Source: Acanthornis magna (taxonomy: Eukaryota; Chordata; Aves; Passeriformes; Acanthizidae). Taken from it: a stretch of 64,000 nucleotides of DNA. Every line of letters begins with the position of its first letter. The stretch's first letter is position 1. A model generated the notes under the pieces. That model saw only the letters and a program-made list of their open reading frames with translations, ran no database searches and had not been told where the DNA came from. Positions 1 to 14,329 of the stretch are shown here, piece after piece. Position numbers and translations under genes: made by a program. The stretch is taken from NCBI GenBank assembly GCA_036785705.1, contig JAWUZG010000036.1:15061501-15125500 (forward strand). The letters are read 5' to 3'.

Positions 1-470
1 AATGTATCACTGCATTGAAAACCGGAGCTATAAAATCAATGCTTCTTGGGAATAGGGGCATTCAGAGAGAAACGCTATATTGTGGAAATGCATCTCAAAC
101 CTGCTCCCCCAGGGTTAATTGCTCATACCGAGGGCGCCATCCTGCGTCGGTGAGTGGGGGGAGCGCCCGGGGCTTGCAGGGATGCTGGCTGCACCGGGAC
201 GCCCGGGGAGACAGTTCCGACCTTCTTCGTCTTCATCCTGTACACGCGTGAGCAGTTGCCGCTTTGGTGGGTACGTTGGGATACGTCTACTTCATTAAAA
301 CAGCTATTTCTAATATGGAGGAGGGTATATTTTGTTAATATTACGTAGTGCCTGCTCCTGCAGCAAATCATTGTATGTGATGCTCACATGGATAAGCCAC
401 CGAGCACGACCTGCTCGGATGCAGCCAGGTGTACCTGAGTCACATCACCTATCTCCATGGATAGACACTG
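1..470. other. CpG-rich patch, origin unknown
   Basis: Positions 118-270 are much richer in CpG than anything else in the first 10 kb. They hold two direct copies of CGCCCGGGG (about 165-215). A consensus 5' splice site reading plus, TCG then GTGAGTGG, is at 147-156. No protein family is recognisable on either strand. It could be the edge of an endogenous-retrovirus LTR or a first exon of a neighbouring or noncoding gene. Confidence 0.35.
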
Positions 471-3400
471 TTACAGGTTCTATTCAACCTTTTCTGCAAA
501 CTCAGTGGTACATACAGGGAACTGGGACAGTCTATCCTATTGAAAGGACAGACTGTGAAGAGACATTTTTTTTTTACACATTCTGCATCGGAACCAAATA
601 ACCTTTTGAACAGACAGACACACATCACAGCCAGTTGCCTCATGGCCATGGTATCCTCAGGGGATTTGGGAGACCTGCCTTCAAATCAGACCCTGCCTGA
701 ATCAGACTCAGGAATGTTCATGTTGCTGTCTGACTGCTGAGCTGGGGACTATTCTGGTGTTAAAGACTGGTCTCTTCGTGGTTGGACCTGCTCCATTGTG
801 TATAACTGAATAAATACTCATCAAGCTAAAAAGAAAGACAGCTTATCACTGTCTGGTTAGGGCCCTCACATGGGTTCAACTCCCTGCTCTAAATCCGGCA
901 AAGCAAAGATATATGGACTTTGCAAAACCCAGCTGCTTGCTCAGAGCAACAAGTTATTTATTCCCTGTTCCAGACAACTACATTTTCTTGCGCAAGCCCA
1001 CTGGTGTATATATACCAGTCAAAACTGGTCTATTACCAGGAAAAGCTTTGGCTCATCTTTAGAAATTCCTGACTGTCTGTGATTAGAATTTCTGACAGAA
1101 TTTCCGTTACAGTTTGACTTACCTGTTTTGCTCTATTTTATAAAATAGTATTTCAGAGTGAACCTCATTCAGATAAAAATAGTGAGCTCGTTTGGTGACT
1201 TTTATTTTAGTTTCCTCAGCCCAAATATGATCTACATACATTTTTATGAACTTCAACTTTTTAGGAAAGAAACTTGCACAGGAAGTCATGCACAGATTCC
1301 TAGTATAAATGTTTCTTTGCTGCAATTAGAAGTCTTTCTAATATGGATAGTAATTCTACTCTGAATTCTAGTTCCATGTATAAACCATTTGGAAAACTCT
1401 GTCTCAGAAGTGCAGGACAGGATTACAAATTTATTGAGCATGGGGCATATTACTCTAGGTCTTAACCAGTTTCTTAGTTTTTCCTGACCATGGAATTAGG
1501 TAGCTAAAACACCTTCAAGCCTTTGAATCCTTTAGTATGTTAGTCAACTTTTAAGATTGGGAAGCACACTCTTGTTTAAATAAATATTGATATTAAACTT
1601 GAATTTAGAATTGTGATGTATTTGGAGGTCTTTGGGGTTAATTCCAGAAAACTTACTTTTAACTGAAATAAATATATAAGAGAAAGCAAGAAGTTAACAG
1701 CATTTCCGTAAGATGAGGTTCTTGTTATCTGTACATTTGGATGTACATGCTTGAAAATGTGTTTGGTTTGGGTTTTTTTTTTCCAGGTAGCAGTTTTGCC
1801 TGATCAATGAAGATCTGAAGACTGTAACCTATTTTATTTAGAAATATCTCAGCAGTGTTTGTGGAGAGAATAACCCTTGTTCTGAATTATATATAAAATG
1901 ATGCTATAAGTTACTTAAATAAAGTAAAATTTAAATTCTGTAAGTAATGAAAATACTTCACTTGACCACTGAGTTGGAAAAGTAATAATGATAAACTTGC
2001 ATTTATATGTGCTATACTTTCTGTGCTTGTAAGGAGAAAAGCTCTTGATGTGCATAAGGGCTTCATTTTTAGTCTCCTGAAATAAGATTCTAGGGGTGCT
2101 TAAAGGTAGTGGTGCTATTGAGATCCAGTATCTTTCACTGACTTTTCCTTGTAAATAGTCTGAATTCAGATTGCTTACAAATCTCACCTTCCCTTGCAGG
2201 AAGAGATCTAACATCACTAGAAATTACCCCAGGCCATGTATGTTCAATTGTGCCTGGTGCATTGTATTTCCGAGGGAGAATGCATATCAAAGCATACTTT
2301 CAGTTGGAAAATGCATCCCTTTTGAGTTGAGCTGTTATTGATGGCCCTCTAAAACAAAATTCACAGTGATGCATTTGGTTTCAAGTATGGCTTTGAGGCT
2401 ACTTCTGCCCTGCAATGCAATATTGCCAAGAATGTCTTCATTTAAATAAGAAGAGCCTTGCCAAAGGCAGGATGGTAGACCTGCCCTTTCCGGGACCCCC
2501 ACAAGCAGCTCTGTGTGTTATGCTGATGCAGGGCTTATCCTCACCCAAACCCCCTTGTGTCTGCAAGACCCTGTGAACCTGGACTACCCAATTGTTTTAG
2601 TTTAAGATTCAGACGTAAAACTGGAAAACTTTATGTAAGCTTGACATCCTTCATCATGTCCAGGCCAGCTTCCTTCCAAGTGAACACAGATGAGACAGGG
2701 CAAAAAGATCAGAAAATTTGAATGCAGTGAGATTTTCTGGAGTGAGATTATCACTCCAAACTTGCTCAAAATGTGGAAGTGATGGACAGTGAGAAGGGTA
2801 AGATTAAATACCTCTCTATTAAACCTGAGATCAAGAATCTTAGACTAATTGAACTGATTAGGGAAATCCTGTAGCAGAATGGATGTTGGCCTCAAATTTT
2901 GCAGGCAAGTAAGATGAAACTGATCCTATCCTCATTGATTAAAGTAGAAAGTAAAGAAAAAAACCAATAAAGTTCCACACAAGAAAAAGAACAATAGTAA
3001 GCAGAAAAAAAATAGATAAATTGGATGAGGGAGTTGTTTTATTTCAGAGTTTTTCCTGTTTTGTTTATTTCCAAGTCAAGAGAGAGATACCAGAAAGATT
3101 AGGTCAGTAGGCATGTTTAAAGGGAGCATTTCCCAGCTATATGCATTATGGATTTTCTGTGTATTCTCATTTTGTTATTTTCCTATTTCCAGAGAAAGCT
3201 GTTCATAAGAGCTGAACAATCTGTAAGACTTAGAGAGAACAAAGCTGAGACAAATTATATGATATGTGGAAAATGTGTATGTGGAAAATCTCTATGAAAA
3301 ATTTGGCAAATGGTATTCCTCAAAGATTAGTGTACACAGAAACATATAAAAGCTGTGCAGAAAATCTTAGCAAATACATAAGAATTCAGTTATTTTGGTT

Positions 3401-6400
3401 TTAAAAAGAAAAATCTGGAATTAACTCACAGGAAGACCTGGCTACTACCATGCAGAACACTGCAGCATTTTGCAGTCTGGCATTCAGTTCCAGGAATGAC
3501 ACTCCTAGTTCAGAATTAAGTATGTTGGTCTCAGGTGCCTGAGTGACTTGTTTAGTTTCTGAAGGAGAATAGTGACGAGCATCACAGACTGTTCATTTAG
3601 TATCTGCTGAAATATGTGGTGATTCCCCTTTTCTTGATATGCTTTATATAAAAATGTGGGCACATACACCAATGTCAGAGATTGTAAAATTGGACCATTA
3701 AATGAGCACAGATTTCTTTTGAATGGAAAAAATTGGACTTTCCATATTCCTGGACTGTATAGGTGGAAAAGATTTATTAAAGATTCTGGAGCATACTGTG
3801 CATACTGCTTTGGACACAGATTACAGCTTTGTCTAATTTAGGTGGTTTTCTGGCATTCTTTCTACCACAGTGTCTCGCAATAGTTTATAAATGGAAATAT
3901 CTTTTATACATGCTGTTAAGCCAATGGTTTGGGGAAGAATTTTAAAAAATCCCAGTACTCACCTCTCCCCTTGTAACTTTTGTGTGTCTCTCCAAAATGC
4001 AAAACCTGACTGTGAGTGCTGTAAGGTGTTATGTTAATGTGGTTAGTGAATGTGTTTCATTTCTCTTATCTCACAAGAAACTTCATTGCTTTTTTTTTTT
4101 TTTTTTTTACAGGATTACCACAGTGTTAACATCTCCTTGTTTGTGGAAAACAGTGTTCTGCTTTGAAGGAGTTTATTAAAGCCTCTTCAAAACATTCAGC
4201 ATTTCCCTTTTCCAACTTATTTAGGATTAGCTAGTTTTGAGTGAAGCTGGTCTGTGCAGTAATAAGTGCTGTGACCCTCATCTATGATCCTAAACTGGAA
4301 GTGGTTGGACACTGATCAGAGAGTAGAAAAGAGAACTGCCATATATGCTTGTCTCATTCTTTGCTTAGTTAAGTTATCTCCTTGTAGGTCCTGTTGGAGT
4401 CAAAATCCAGATGGATCTTTTGGTATGAGCCAGTGGTTGGTTTTATGTTAAAAGCAATCCTCAGCTCTTTCAGTACAAATGTAAGAGGAATAGCTTAAAA
4501 CACCTACCACTTCCCACTAATTCCCAGTGCAGGCCACTGGCATTCACATATATCTAAAAGAGTCCACTGCGCTGTTGACTTTCACACTGAGGCAGCTCAG
4601 GAGCATACATACATTATATTTAGCTGCTCTGCTGTGAGACCAGTGATCTCCCATGAGAGATATATAAAAAGAAGTCCTAGAAAATAACAGTTACCAGTCC
4701 TCTAGTAATGGCCACAGCTATTTATCAAATGAACCTCTCAAGGCCCCCTGCCATTCATATGAAGCTGGGGAGAAAGAGCAAATATCGTGATGCTTGAGAT
4801 TTGTATAACACTTTCATAGTACTTAGTCCAATGAATCTTCTGTTATTCCTCTCAATATTCTTTAAAAAGACTCAGTTTTACATATATTTTTGTTTGCTAC
4901 TTGGTAAAAGGATACAGCTATAGTCTAAAGATAAAACTAAAGGACTTGAAATAAAAGATCACAGGTCACAATGTAAGTTTTCCGATGTCAAAAGTATCTT
5001 TTTCACATTTACTGAAAACTCAGCTGTGCATTAAAATCACAAACAACATTTTGTTTCTAAGGAGTCAAAAGATTACCTTTCTTAGCTATGGACCTATATT
5101 CTGGGCACAATCTGAGAATTGAAATATGAACTGGTTTGGCATACTTCTGTTCCTGCTATAGCCATTAGGGGATTATTAACATCAATATGCAAGTTATACT
5201 GCAAATGGATAAGATTTAATTTTTCTCAAAAACTTTCAAGATGCCTAATATTATGATTAAACAGACTTGTACAGTCTATGCTATCAGTTTTGCATTTTAA
5301 CATAAAATAACCATAAAACCATCCAGAGATATGAAGATGATGGTGTGGGACTGTTCGCAGATGTTTGAGGGCAAAGGAAGAGCAACTTGAGCCTATGTTT
5401 GTACATACACGTACTTACATGATGAGCCCAGATCAAAAGAGGCCTCATCCTCCATGCGGTCATCACTGCAAACTCTGATACGGATTCACATTGATCCTTG
5501 CATCAGCCTTCTGAGCCCTTGAAAGATTAACTTCTCCCACCTTCAGTTTTTCTTTTATTTAAAACAAAACAAACCAAACAAACAAAAAGATCCACCACCA
5601 CCTCCACCCCCTCTCTGTATTCCCACCATGCCTGAAACTCAGTTAGTGGTAATAACTTCTGTGTATTATTTTTGTAAACTTTTTTATTAATAGTATATCA
5701 AGAGATTTGTCAGCCAAAATAAAATTAGTCAAAGCAAATGGGGTAACAGCTAAAGAAATCTACAAGCTTGCAGAAAATTCTGGACATTTATTTTTAGCTC
5801 ATTGCATCCACAGTTGCATCTACACAATTTCATCCACAGATTACGTTATTTCGCAATAAATAAACTTCTATATAAATTATTGCATGAACACTTTCCTGCC
5901 TAGATTTAATTATACACTTCATACAACTCTTCCCATAAACTCTGCATAAAGTTTGGCTAACTTAACATTGTATTTACGAGGACAATGAGGAAAACACAAA
6001 AAGAGGACGAACACAGAGATATACCACCTGCAACTATGTATCTATGACTTTTTTTTTTGCTGTCTTTAAAAGAAGGTCTTAAAGGTTTGCCTATTTCCCA
6101 TGCCAACTAGTATTCATCCTTAGTAGTGCAGAAATGAAAGTTTAGTTTTGTGCTTTACCAGATATCATTGGTGTTTCCTACCCAATCAAATGGGACTGCA
6201 AGGGAGGTGTAATTAAGCATTAATTATTTAATCATCCAAGGATCTGCATAACTCAGTTTAAATTTGTGCAAGATCCCATCTTCACTGCTGCTGGTACAAA
6301 TTTTAAGGCCAACGTACCTTCTAACAAATTTCAAAAAAGTTGTATATTTTGTAAAAATATATTTTACAGCTACTTCCTCCACTGCAGGGCTGGTTATTCC

Positions 6401-9400
6401 TTTAGCCTTGGCTCATACTTCTTCTGAACTATCATTTTTAAGCATCACCTATGGCTATAGCCTGTCCTTTCTATTTGAAGTCTAGACACACGACATTTCT
6501 ATTTCTCATCTCCAAAAGCTGTCCCTGGGCCATTCTCTTTCTCTGTCCCCAGATACTATGTCTGACTTTCAGAGGTGAGAATTGGGATTCTCTCTGAATA
6601 GGCTTGGGGGAGGGTACAGGGGTAACCTTTGCTCTTGCTCTGGCCCAGAATCTCAGCTTTGCACATGAATGAATACTTTTCTATTGGGGTCTTTCTTTTG
6701 GGGGATGAAACAAATTAACTGCAAAAGAATACCAGGGATTTCACTTTGTGCACTGTCTCTGCAAAGGTTTTGTCTGAGATTCCATGAAAAAAAAAAATCA
6801 GAAGCTTGAAATGCCCAGTGTAAAACTTTCAGAACAAGCAGGGCAGCCCAGCATTTCTCACACTCTTCTCTACAGTAAATCACAAAAATTGCTTACACAC
6901 AAAATTTACTTACTAGCTGCATGCTTTCTTATCAAAGATAGCATGTAAAATGCATTACTGTAATTCTTCTGAAATACAACTCTAGTTTTGAAGATAAAAA
7001 ATTTGTTTCTTTGATCGCTGCTCTCTAGGAAGGACAGGACGAGGTGTTTTTTACTTTATTTTTTATTTAATTGGAGAATTTTGAGAATTTACTGAAGTAT
7101 GATGTGTAGAAAATGATATTTTAATCTTGAGAACAGGACTCTGGGTGACAAAATGCACATGCTCTCTATTAAGTATGATTAGATACTAAGAACATTTTTT
7201 TTTTTTTAAATCCTCATTATGCTTGTGCTATAAACATGATGTATGTCCTAGTAAATATGCCTGGATGGATGCATTGCTACCCAAGTGTCTTCTGCCCCTT
7301 GCTAACGTTTGGGCCTCTAACCATCTCAGAAGTCCCTCCAGTTTTTTCATCTATGTATTTCATATGAAATACAGCAGTTAATCTTGTATGACTCAAAATT
7401 AAAAAGGCTGTAGAAAAGGATTACCGTAGTTTGTGTTTTCTTGGCTATGAAATATTTAATATTACACTTACTAAATCTTACAATATTTTCAGGTGAGCCA
7501 GTGACACTGATCAATACTGACAATAAACTGCCATCAACAATGGGATCAACAATATATGATGGCTATTCTAATTCGGTCTCCCTCTCTCATCCTGTTTGAG
7601 GAGAAATTGAATTCTTCCCCTGACCTCTGAGACAAATTAAGAATATTAATGGTAAATATGTGTATTATTAGTGGTACACATATCCAATCCAGTGGTTATT
7701 ACCTCTTAGGTTATTAAATAACTTTGCACATATAAGAAGCAGTTTGCTGTAGATGAGCTGGCAAGATCTCATGGGCTTAGTGACTTGAATGCATATTAAA
7801 ATAATTATACTATTTTAATCCGGTCTACTTACATAGGTTTAAATACAGATTAGTATCATGACATGATATATAAGTAAAAATGTAAAATGTTCCTATGCTG
7901 GTATTGGAAGTGTAGGTAGGGCTACTCTTTAAATTAATTATATTCTATAAAATAGTGCTTTGCTATACAAAAAAACCTCACCAAACCTGATCTTGTCTTA
8001 TGGCTAAAACACTGTCCTTAAACTCAGATTCCTAGCTTTTTTCATCTTTGTTTTTGGACAGGTTTTTTCTGAAACCTTCAGATGGTTTGATAGTAGTGAA
8101 CTTATAAGCACCATAGATTTGCAATTAAGAAGTCCTTATAGCTGAGAATGGGGAAAGGGCTCTCCTCTTGCTGATTATGCATTAAGATTCAGCTTTTCTG
8201 ACAGGTGCATAGGCCTTTGAGATCTAGGTTACTCAAGTTATTTTTTTAAACACAGTCGAGTTTAACTTGGACTAATTAACTGTATAGTTGGAAAGTAATT
8301 TGCATGATTAATGAACATTGCTTTATATCCCTTTGGGAAAAGATAAAGTTAATTAAAAAGAACCCCACTTTTAAAATACAGGAGAGGGGTGTGTGATATA
8401 CTTCTTATCCATCTTTATTCCTGTTATTTTACTAAATTAAACATTCTTGACTATTTTTTTCATAATACTGGTAACAAGATCAGAATCTCTGTAAAAATAT
8501 TACAGTTTTGTCAGAATAGGTAATTTTTGTTTCCCAACTTCACACTTGGTCATCAGGCAATCATCCCACATCAGGCAGCATAATACTTTAAACCTCTGAG
8601 CTATAAAGTCATAGACTGGCCAGCTGGAAGCAAAATAGGTTTCCCCTTACCCACTGCCAATGCTTCTGGACTCAACCAATTCCCTGAAGAAAAATGACTT
8701 TATACTTGGCACAGAGCAGCTGCTAAATTTAAATTCCTCCTGCCTCTTTATACTAAGCTTTCTATCTGATTCAACACTGAACTCCTATGATTTGGCCAGC
8801 TTCTATTCAGAAAGGGATCTTAGCCATCAATAAATTTACTGAAAATGCTTCTTTGCTTTTCTTCATGATTCTAAAAGGAAGTTCCAGTGAAATAGAAAAA
8901 GTGGCAGATGCAGCAAACCTAACATGCCATCAACAAAAATTTTGGCTGTTACCTGCACCACTCCACATCTGATTGCAGTGCTTCATTTCTCTTATGAATT
9001 ACAAGTGTCAGTAGCAATGTGCATATCTAACCAGCAAATCTGAACTGAATGCAAATTTTCTCAAAAGGTTTGGAAGAGGAAAGTAGTCTGAATTGTCATT
9101 TTCATTAAATGAAAACAAATTTTATTTAGGATTCTCAGCTGTTCCTGGGACTACATAAGATCCATCCATCATCTTATGGAAGATAATTGTATCCCTCTCT
9201 CATGATTCTTTAAAGTGCCACTAAAATGAAGAATCATTTTCTGTGTGATTCAGCAGACATTTCTTTAATCCACGTTTAAGTGTTCTCTGATGTTCATATT
9301 GTAGAGAAAACTCAGTTGCAGGATCAGTATCTTTATCTCAAATTAGACTGTTATAAACTATCCATGTGTGTTGCAAGCCTGAGTGAAACCGGATAAAAAG

Positions 9401-10892
9401 TGAATAGGTATCAACTATGGCTTAAGAAATTGATGCTAAAATGCAACTGTTATGGAAGTAGAAGCATAATTCTCTCATATTGTGAACAGTGAAGTCAAAG
9501 TAATTTTGTTTGGTTTCAATAAAATAGGATTGCCTTCTTTATTTTTACTAGTCTAATCTTGACATATAGCACTGTATAACTGCCTCCTGTTTTCATTATG
9601 GATATAAACCCTTCTTATGTTGAAGCAAGATGGAAGGACTCATTAAAATATCTTATAGACAACTTCAGTATGCATATTAACATTTAGGTGAGTGTATTCT
9701 AACTTGACAGGAAAAGGATTGTTGTAATATATTCAGAGTCCTTATGCATATCCCTGAAATTAAACAGAAAACAGATTTTTCTGTTGTGTTTTTAAAGCAA
9801 GAACTTTGGAATTGGGTTTTTCTCAGTATGACATTCATATTCGAGTGTCTGCTCCATAGAAGTCAGAATCAATATTACTCACAATTTTCTTTGAATAAAA
9901 TAATGTTTTAGCAGAAAAGTTTTTATCCAATTAAAATGTTTTCAGGGTTGCACTGCTTCTATTTCTGTCTCTTTCCCTCCAGTAAACTATTTGTGTTTAG
10001 GCTGTGTGTAAAGACTCCACAGATGTGAGCTTATCCACCTGTGATCAAATCTTTGGGCTTTTATCCACCTGTGACTAATCTGTTAAAATGTTCACAGCTT
10101 TCATCTCCTTTCTTTGGTTTTAAGGGTATAGGAATAGTTATTGTGAAGTTGAAAAGAAAGTAATCTATTCAATTTTAAAAATTCATGCTTCTTCCTATCA
10201 AATAATGAGAAGAATACAATCTTCTGTTAAATAGTACATCCAGATCACTTAGCTGACATGTGAGAGACCCAGTTTAATGATTCTGCTTCCAATGAGTCAG
10301 TATTGTTTAGAGTAGCTGGAATTCATGTAACATAAAACTGGATGAAATCTATGTTTGTCTGGTAAATTGGTTTGTTGTTCTGGCATTCAATAACACAAAT
10401 AAAGTTCTGACCTTTGCTTTGCCCTATGGTTTTATATATCATACTTAGAAGCACTTACTGGGCTGCAGTTCCTTCTTTCCTTCTTTTTTTTCCTTTGTAG
10501 AGCTGACAAATCTTTCCATAATAAGAATACAACATGTTATAGTCTATGGCTTGGATTACAACTTCCATGAAGCTGTGAAGAATAAAAACGGTCACTATTG
10601 GTTCCACCTACAATGGAGTACTGAATGTTTTCCAAATATTCCATCTTAATATTTACATAAATTTTTATAAATTCAACATTTTGAAAAGTTGCTCTTTTCC
10701 AGAGTTTTCTTATTTTTCATAAAGAGAGGGAGTACAATTTGCACTGTGCTCCTATAAATTGATCTGCCAGACTGAAGAATGTTAGTAATCAGCAAGTGAA
10801 GTACAAAACATTTGTAAAGAAAGGTTCTCCCTTTCAAACTCTTAACTGGTAACAGGTGGGGTTTTTTAAATAAGTAAGTAAGGATACATATC
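471..10892. other. Intergenic DNA, no gene supported
   Basis: AT-rich, mostly unique-looking DNA. Open frames are short and have no recognisable domain or splice structure. Simple T and A runs occur (for example 4089-4108). The only notable detail is a pair of 21-bp near-repeats at 10031-10081, described separately. Confidence 0.7.
10031..10081. repeat. Two 21-bp near-repeats with E-box cores
   Basis: TTATCCACCTGTGA occurs twice with a 30-bp period (10031 and 10061). Each copy holds a CACCTG E-box, and the first continues into TGATCAAA, a TCF/LEF-like site. Confidence 0.7.
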
Positions 10893-11442
10893 TGAAGCGG
10901 GTCTGCCCCTATGCTGCCTCAGCCTCCTGGGCCGGCTCCGCCTGCCCTGGGAGGACCTGGGGGGTTGGAGCTCCTGGGACCGCCCCTGGATCTTGGGGAA
11001 AGGAGTGCCCAGGGCTCAGGATCTGCCCACCTTTCCTGAACCTTCTTTCTGTTAGTTGTATCATTGGTTAGTTTGAACTATACCCCTCCCTCCTTGATTA
11101 TAATTGGTTCTTGTACCCCTATCCCTCCCCTCGGTTCTTCCCTGACTGGTTACCCTTTTCCCCTTATAAGTGGCTGCACGGAGACATTTCTCTGAGAGTC
11201 TCCTCCCTCTCTCCATGACGACCGCCCGTACCCTAACCCTTATTAACAGAGAGCTTGGGGGAGACTCCCTCCCGCACACCCTTTGTCTCCTCGCATCTCC
11301 TTTTCCATCGGCACCCTGCGCCTGACCTCGCCTGGGACAGCTCTACCTCAGGGGTGGGACAGCCACCCAGTAGCCCAGCGCGGCCAGAGCTCGTGCCTGG
11401 AGCGAGGGCAGCCAGGGAAGCCAGACGCTGCCGAATACAACA
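10893..11442 (+). mobile_element. Complete solo LTR of an avian endogenous retrovirus
   Basis: 550 bp, GC-rich in an AT-rich surround. It begins TGAAGCGG and ends ATACAACA (TG...CA). The 6-bp flanks are CATATC on the left (10887-10892) and GATATC on the right (11443-11448), a target duplication with one difference. A TATA box (TATAAG, 11165-11170) suggests plus orientation. A 6-bp duplication points to an ERVK-type element, but no internal retroviral genes are present. The overlapping open frames inside it are products of its composition. Confidence 0.75.
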
Positions 11443-14044
11443 GATATCAGTAATAAATAAATAGTAAATAGAAGTGTAGTACCTAGCATGTGCTTGGTCT
11501 TTGATCCAAGGTTTTCCTTGTATCCAAAGTGCAATGGAAACTCTAGACATGGAACATGCCTAAAAATCTGGTAATTTATTTAGGCTAGAGAGTAAATACA
11601 GAGCTAAGTGTGCACCACCAATCTATATATGCTGTTTGTCAACATCTTTCAAAAAATGTTATTTTGTGTTTGCAATTTATTTTTCCACCTTCCCAGTTTT
11701 GTGTATGGCAGTTTGCCTCATATCAAAATATGTTGTTGAGAAAATTATAGCCTAAAATAATCTCCATTATTTTAATGGAAATAAATTCTTGTGTTCTGGA
11801 AGGCCCAATAAAGGTTGTGACCTGGATCCCTATGGTCTGTTTGCATAATCTTCTTAAAAATATTTTCACTATCAGTGGCATGGCATCAAGGAGTAGGCTA
11901 GTAGGAAGAAAAGGATTACAGAATCTGAGGCCACGTACAAGAGAGGCCCGACACTTTCTCCCACATGAATCTTTCTTTTGTAGTGTTTTAGTGTTTTCCA
12001 ACTGGAGCTGGCATGCAGCCAGCGTCACCCACAAACAGTTTCAGACTCCTGCATGAGGTCCACATTCGTGTCCCTGTGCAGGTACATGACTGTCAGGGTC
12101 AGTTGTCCCTCACCTTTTTTCCATGTTGATATACAAAGTCAAGGTAGATTTTCTGTGTAGTAGTAAATATCTTCTGATCAGTCAATTTCATAGGCTAATA
12201 TTCTGACAAATGTTCCACTGAAAGAGGGAGAGGGAGGGCTGAACAATTCACAGAGCTCAGCTCTGCATCTCATCTCCATCCACAACTGCACTTTTCACTT
12301 CAACAACTCAGGTGTGCACCCACCACGGAGTATGATATTCATGCTGATGACCTGCTTCTCTGGAGTCAGCATGAAAGGGCAGATGAATTACCTCCCCAGC
12401 ACATATTTGTGGTATGGTGTCCAGATCAAAAATTTTACAGACTTTGTCATTGCACAGAATGCAACTGTCCTTTTTCTCCATAAGGAGACTTAATAGGTCC
12501 TTTGGGTTTCCTGGAGGCTGGAAATGGAGAGGGTATCCTCAGAAAACATCTACCTCCTTCGTTTTTTTGCAGCAACATTGTGATCAAGATGGAGTTTGGC
12601 TGCCCAGAATGAGAAGGTACCTGAAGACCCAAGATGATTCCCACTGGCCCTTGGTCTGTTTTCCACCCGTTAAGACATGACATAATGAGCTGCTGGAGGA
12701 GGATGCTCTTCCCAAATACCTTCCAAAGTTGGAAAGTGATTCAGTCTGATTCTGCATATTTTCTTTCACAATTTTACAACACAATGAGTTATTTTTATTA
12801 TTTAGAAATTTATTATTTTTATTATTAAGAAATAATATGTGCATTATATCACCAGTTCTTCAATATTTTGTCTTCCCAAATAATAGATTACATGCAATGT
12901 TGCCAGATTCCTATCATATACAAGGAACTTTGATCCAGTTACAGAATTTTGTCAAGCTTGCACTCAAAGAATGTATTGACTGCGCAGCCTAAGCCTTTAT
13001 AAAGCAAAGAGCATTACAATTAGCTCCTGTTTGCAATCAGGGCTTGCCCTGCAGTTAGAGCCATTTGGCAACTACCCGATAAAGTCTAGATGAATTTTTA
13101 ATTTGCAAAACAGGTAGGAGAACTATTCTGAACAGACCAACTAATTTAAACGTCAGCTCAGCTAAACAGTTTCACCTTTCCACTAAGAAAGACACATCTG
13201 TTCCCTTTCTATTTACAGTTCACTTTTGTAGGACTATAAGCAACATGTTCCCAAATCTATAAAAACACAACTTTCAACGCAATGACTTTCACATTAAAAC
13301 CTTTTGAGAGTGAAATAGACACAAATACAGAAAGAAATTATACTGAAATAAAAACACACTGCCCATCCAAATAAAAACTAACATGCAACTGCAATAGGTT
13401 ATGTGTATACAGTAGCATTGTAAACTTGTTCTTTGGCAGCATTTAATATAAATTGATAATCATAAGAGTTTTAGAGTCAATGCAAATAGTCATAAAATTA
13501 ATCAGTCTGTTAAATAAGCGACAGAAGTAGCAAAGATACTTCTGTAACAGATATCAACTTTAAGCACTGTAGTTTGTAGTTTGTAGTTTCTGCAGATAAT
13601 TTAATGTTCTAGTAAATGTGTCTAGATCATGTCAGCAAGAATAATTGCTTGCCTCGCCACCAATCAAAATTGCCCAGTGTTCTATTAAAATCTTAAGGAA
13701 ACTTAAGCAAACAATTGTCAGGGAAATAAAAAGACTAGTTATTTATCATGTAAACTGCAACACATCTAGTTTAGTTTGTGTTTTAAGTCTTTCTGATTGA
13801 AACAATCTGCAGCAACTCATTTAATGCAACCTAAATTACAACTAGAATAGGAATACCACCAAAATTGCATTTGTCTTGGCTAGCTATAATCAAAAGCTCA
13901 TTTGCAAGCACCTGCAAGCAGCATCCGTTGCCAAATAGAGAAAGCAAGATTATGTTTCATTTGACACAATAAATTTTCTAAAGTACAGAATTTAAAACAT
14001 TTGCAGAACAAAGAACTTCTTGTAACCATGACTGATTATAATTA
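11443..14044. other. Intergenic DNA between solo LTR and inverted repeat
   Basis: Several overlapping short frames occur at 11,723-12,700 on both strands, but none matches a family I recognise. From about 12,950 to 13,990 the DNA is unique-looking, with homeobox-like and TTTGCAAA-like words and without repeat debris, so conserved noncoding DNA is possible. Confidence 0.5.
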
Positions 14045-14329
14045 TGAGTAGTTCAGCACTGCTGAGGTATCTTGGAATGCTCATTGTTTAACCTGGAAAC
14101 AATCTACTAAAGCATAGTGCATTACCTGAGAATACGCACAAAATAAAGAGTCTCATTGTCTTAATCACTAGAATGTCATGTTTGGAAATAAGTTACCTGA
14201 TGCAGAGTTTTTATCTGTTTTATGCCTGCAGTTGCTGTTCATTCAGAATAATGAAAAATTCTCAGTTCAGGACATGTGTTTCTTCTTTAGACTTTTCCAA
14301 AATTTTCCCTATAAACATGGGATTTTTGT

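Noticed and set aside
11723..12700. Overlapping frames of 78-103 codons on both strands, considered as a processed pseudogene
   Set aside because: Translations of both strands were inspected and no parent gene could be named. No poly-A tail or target duplication was evident.
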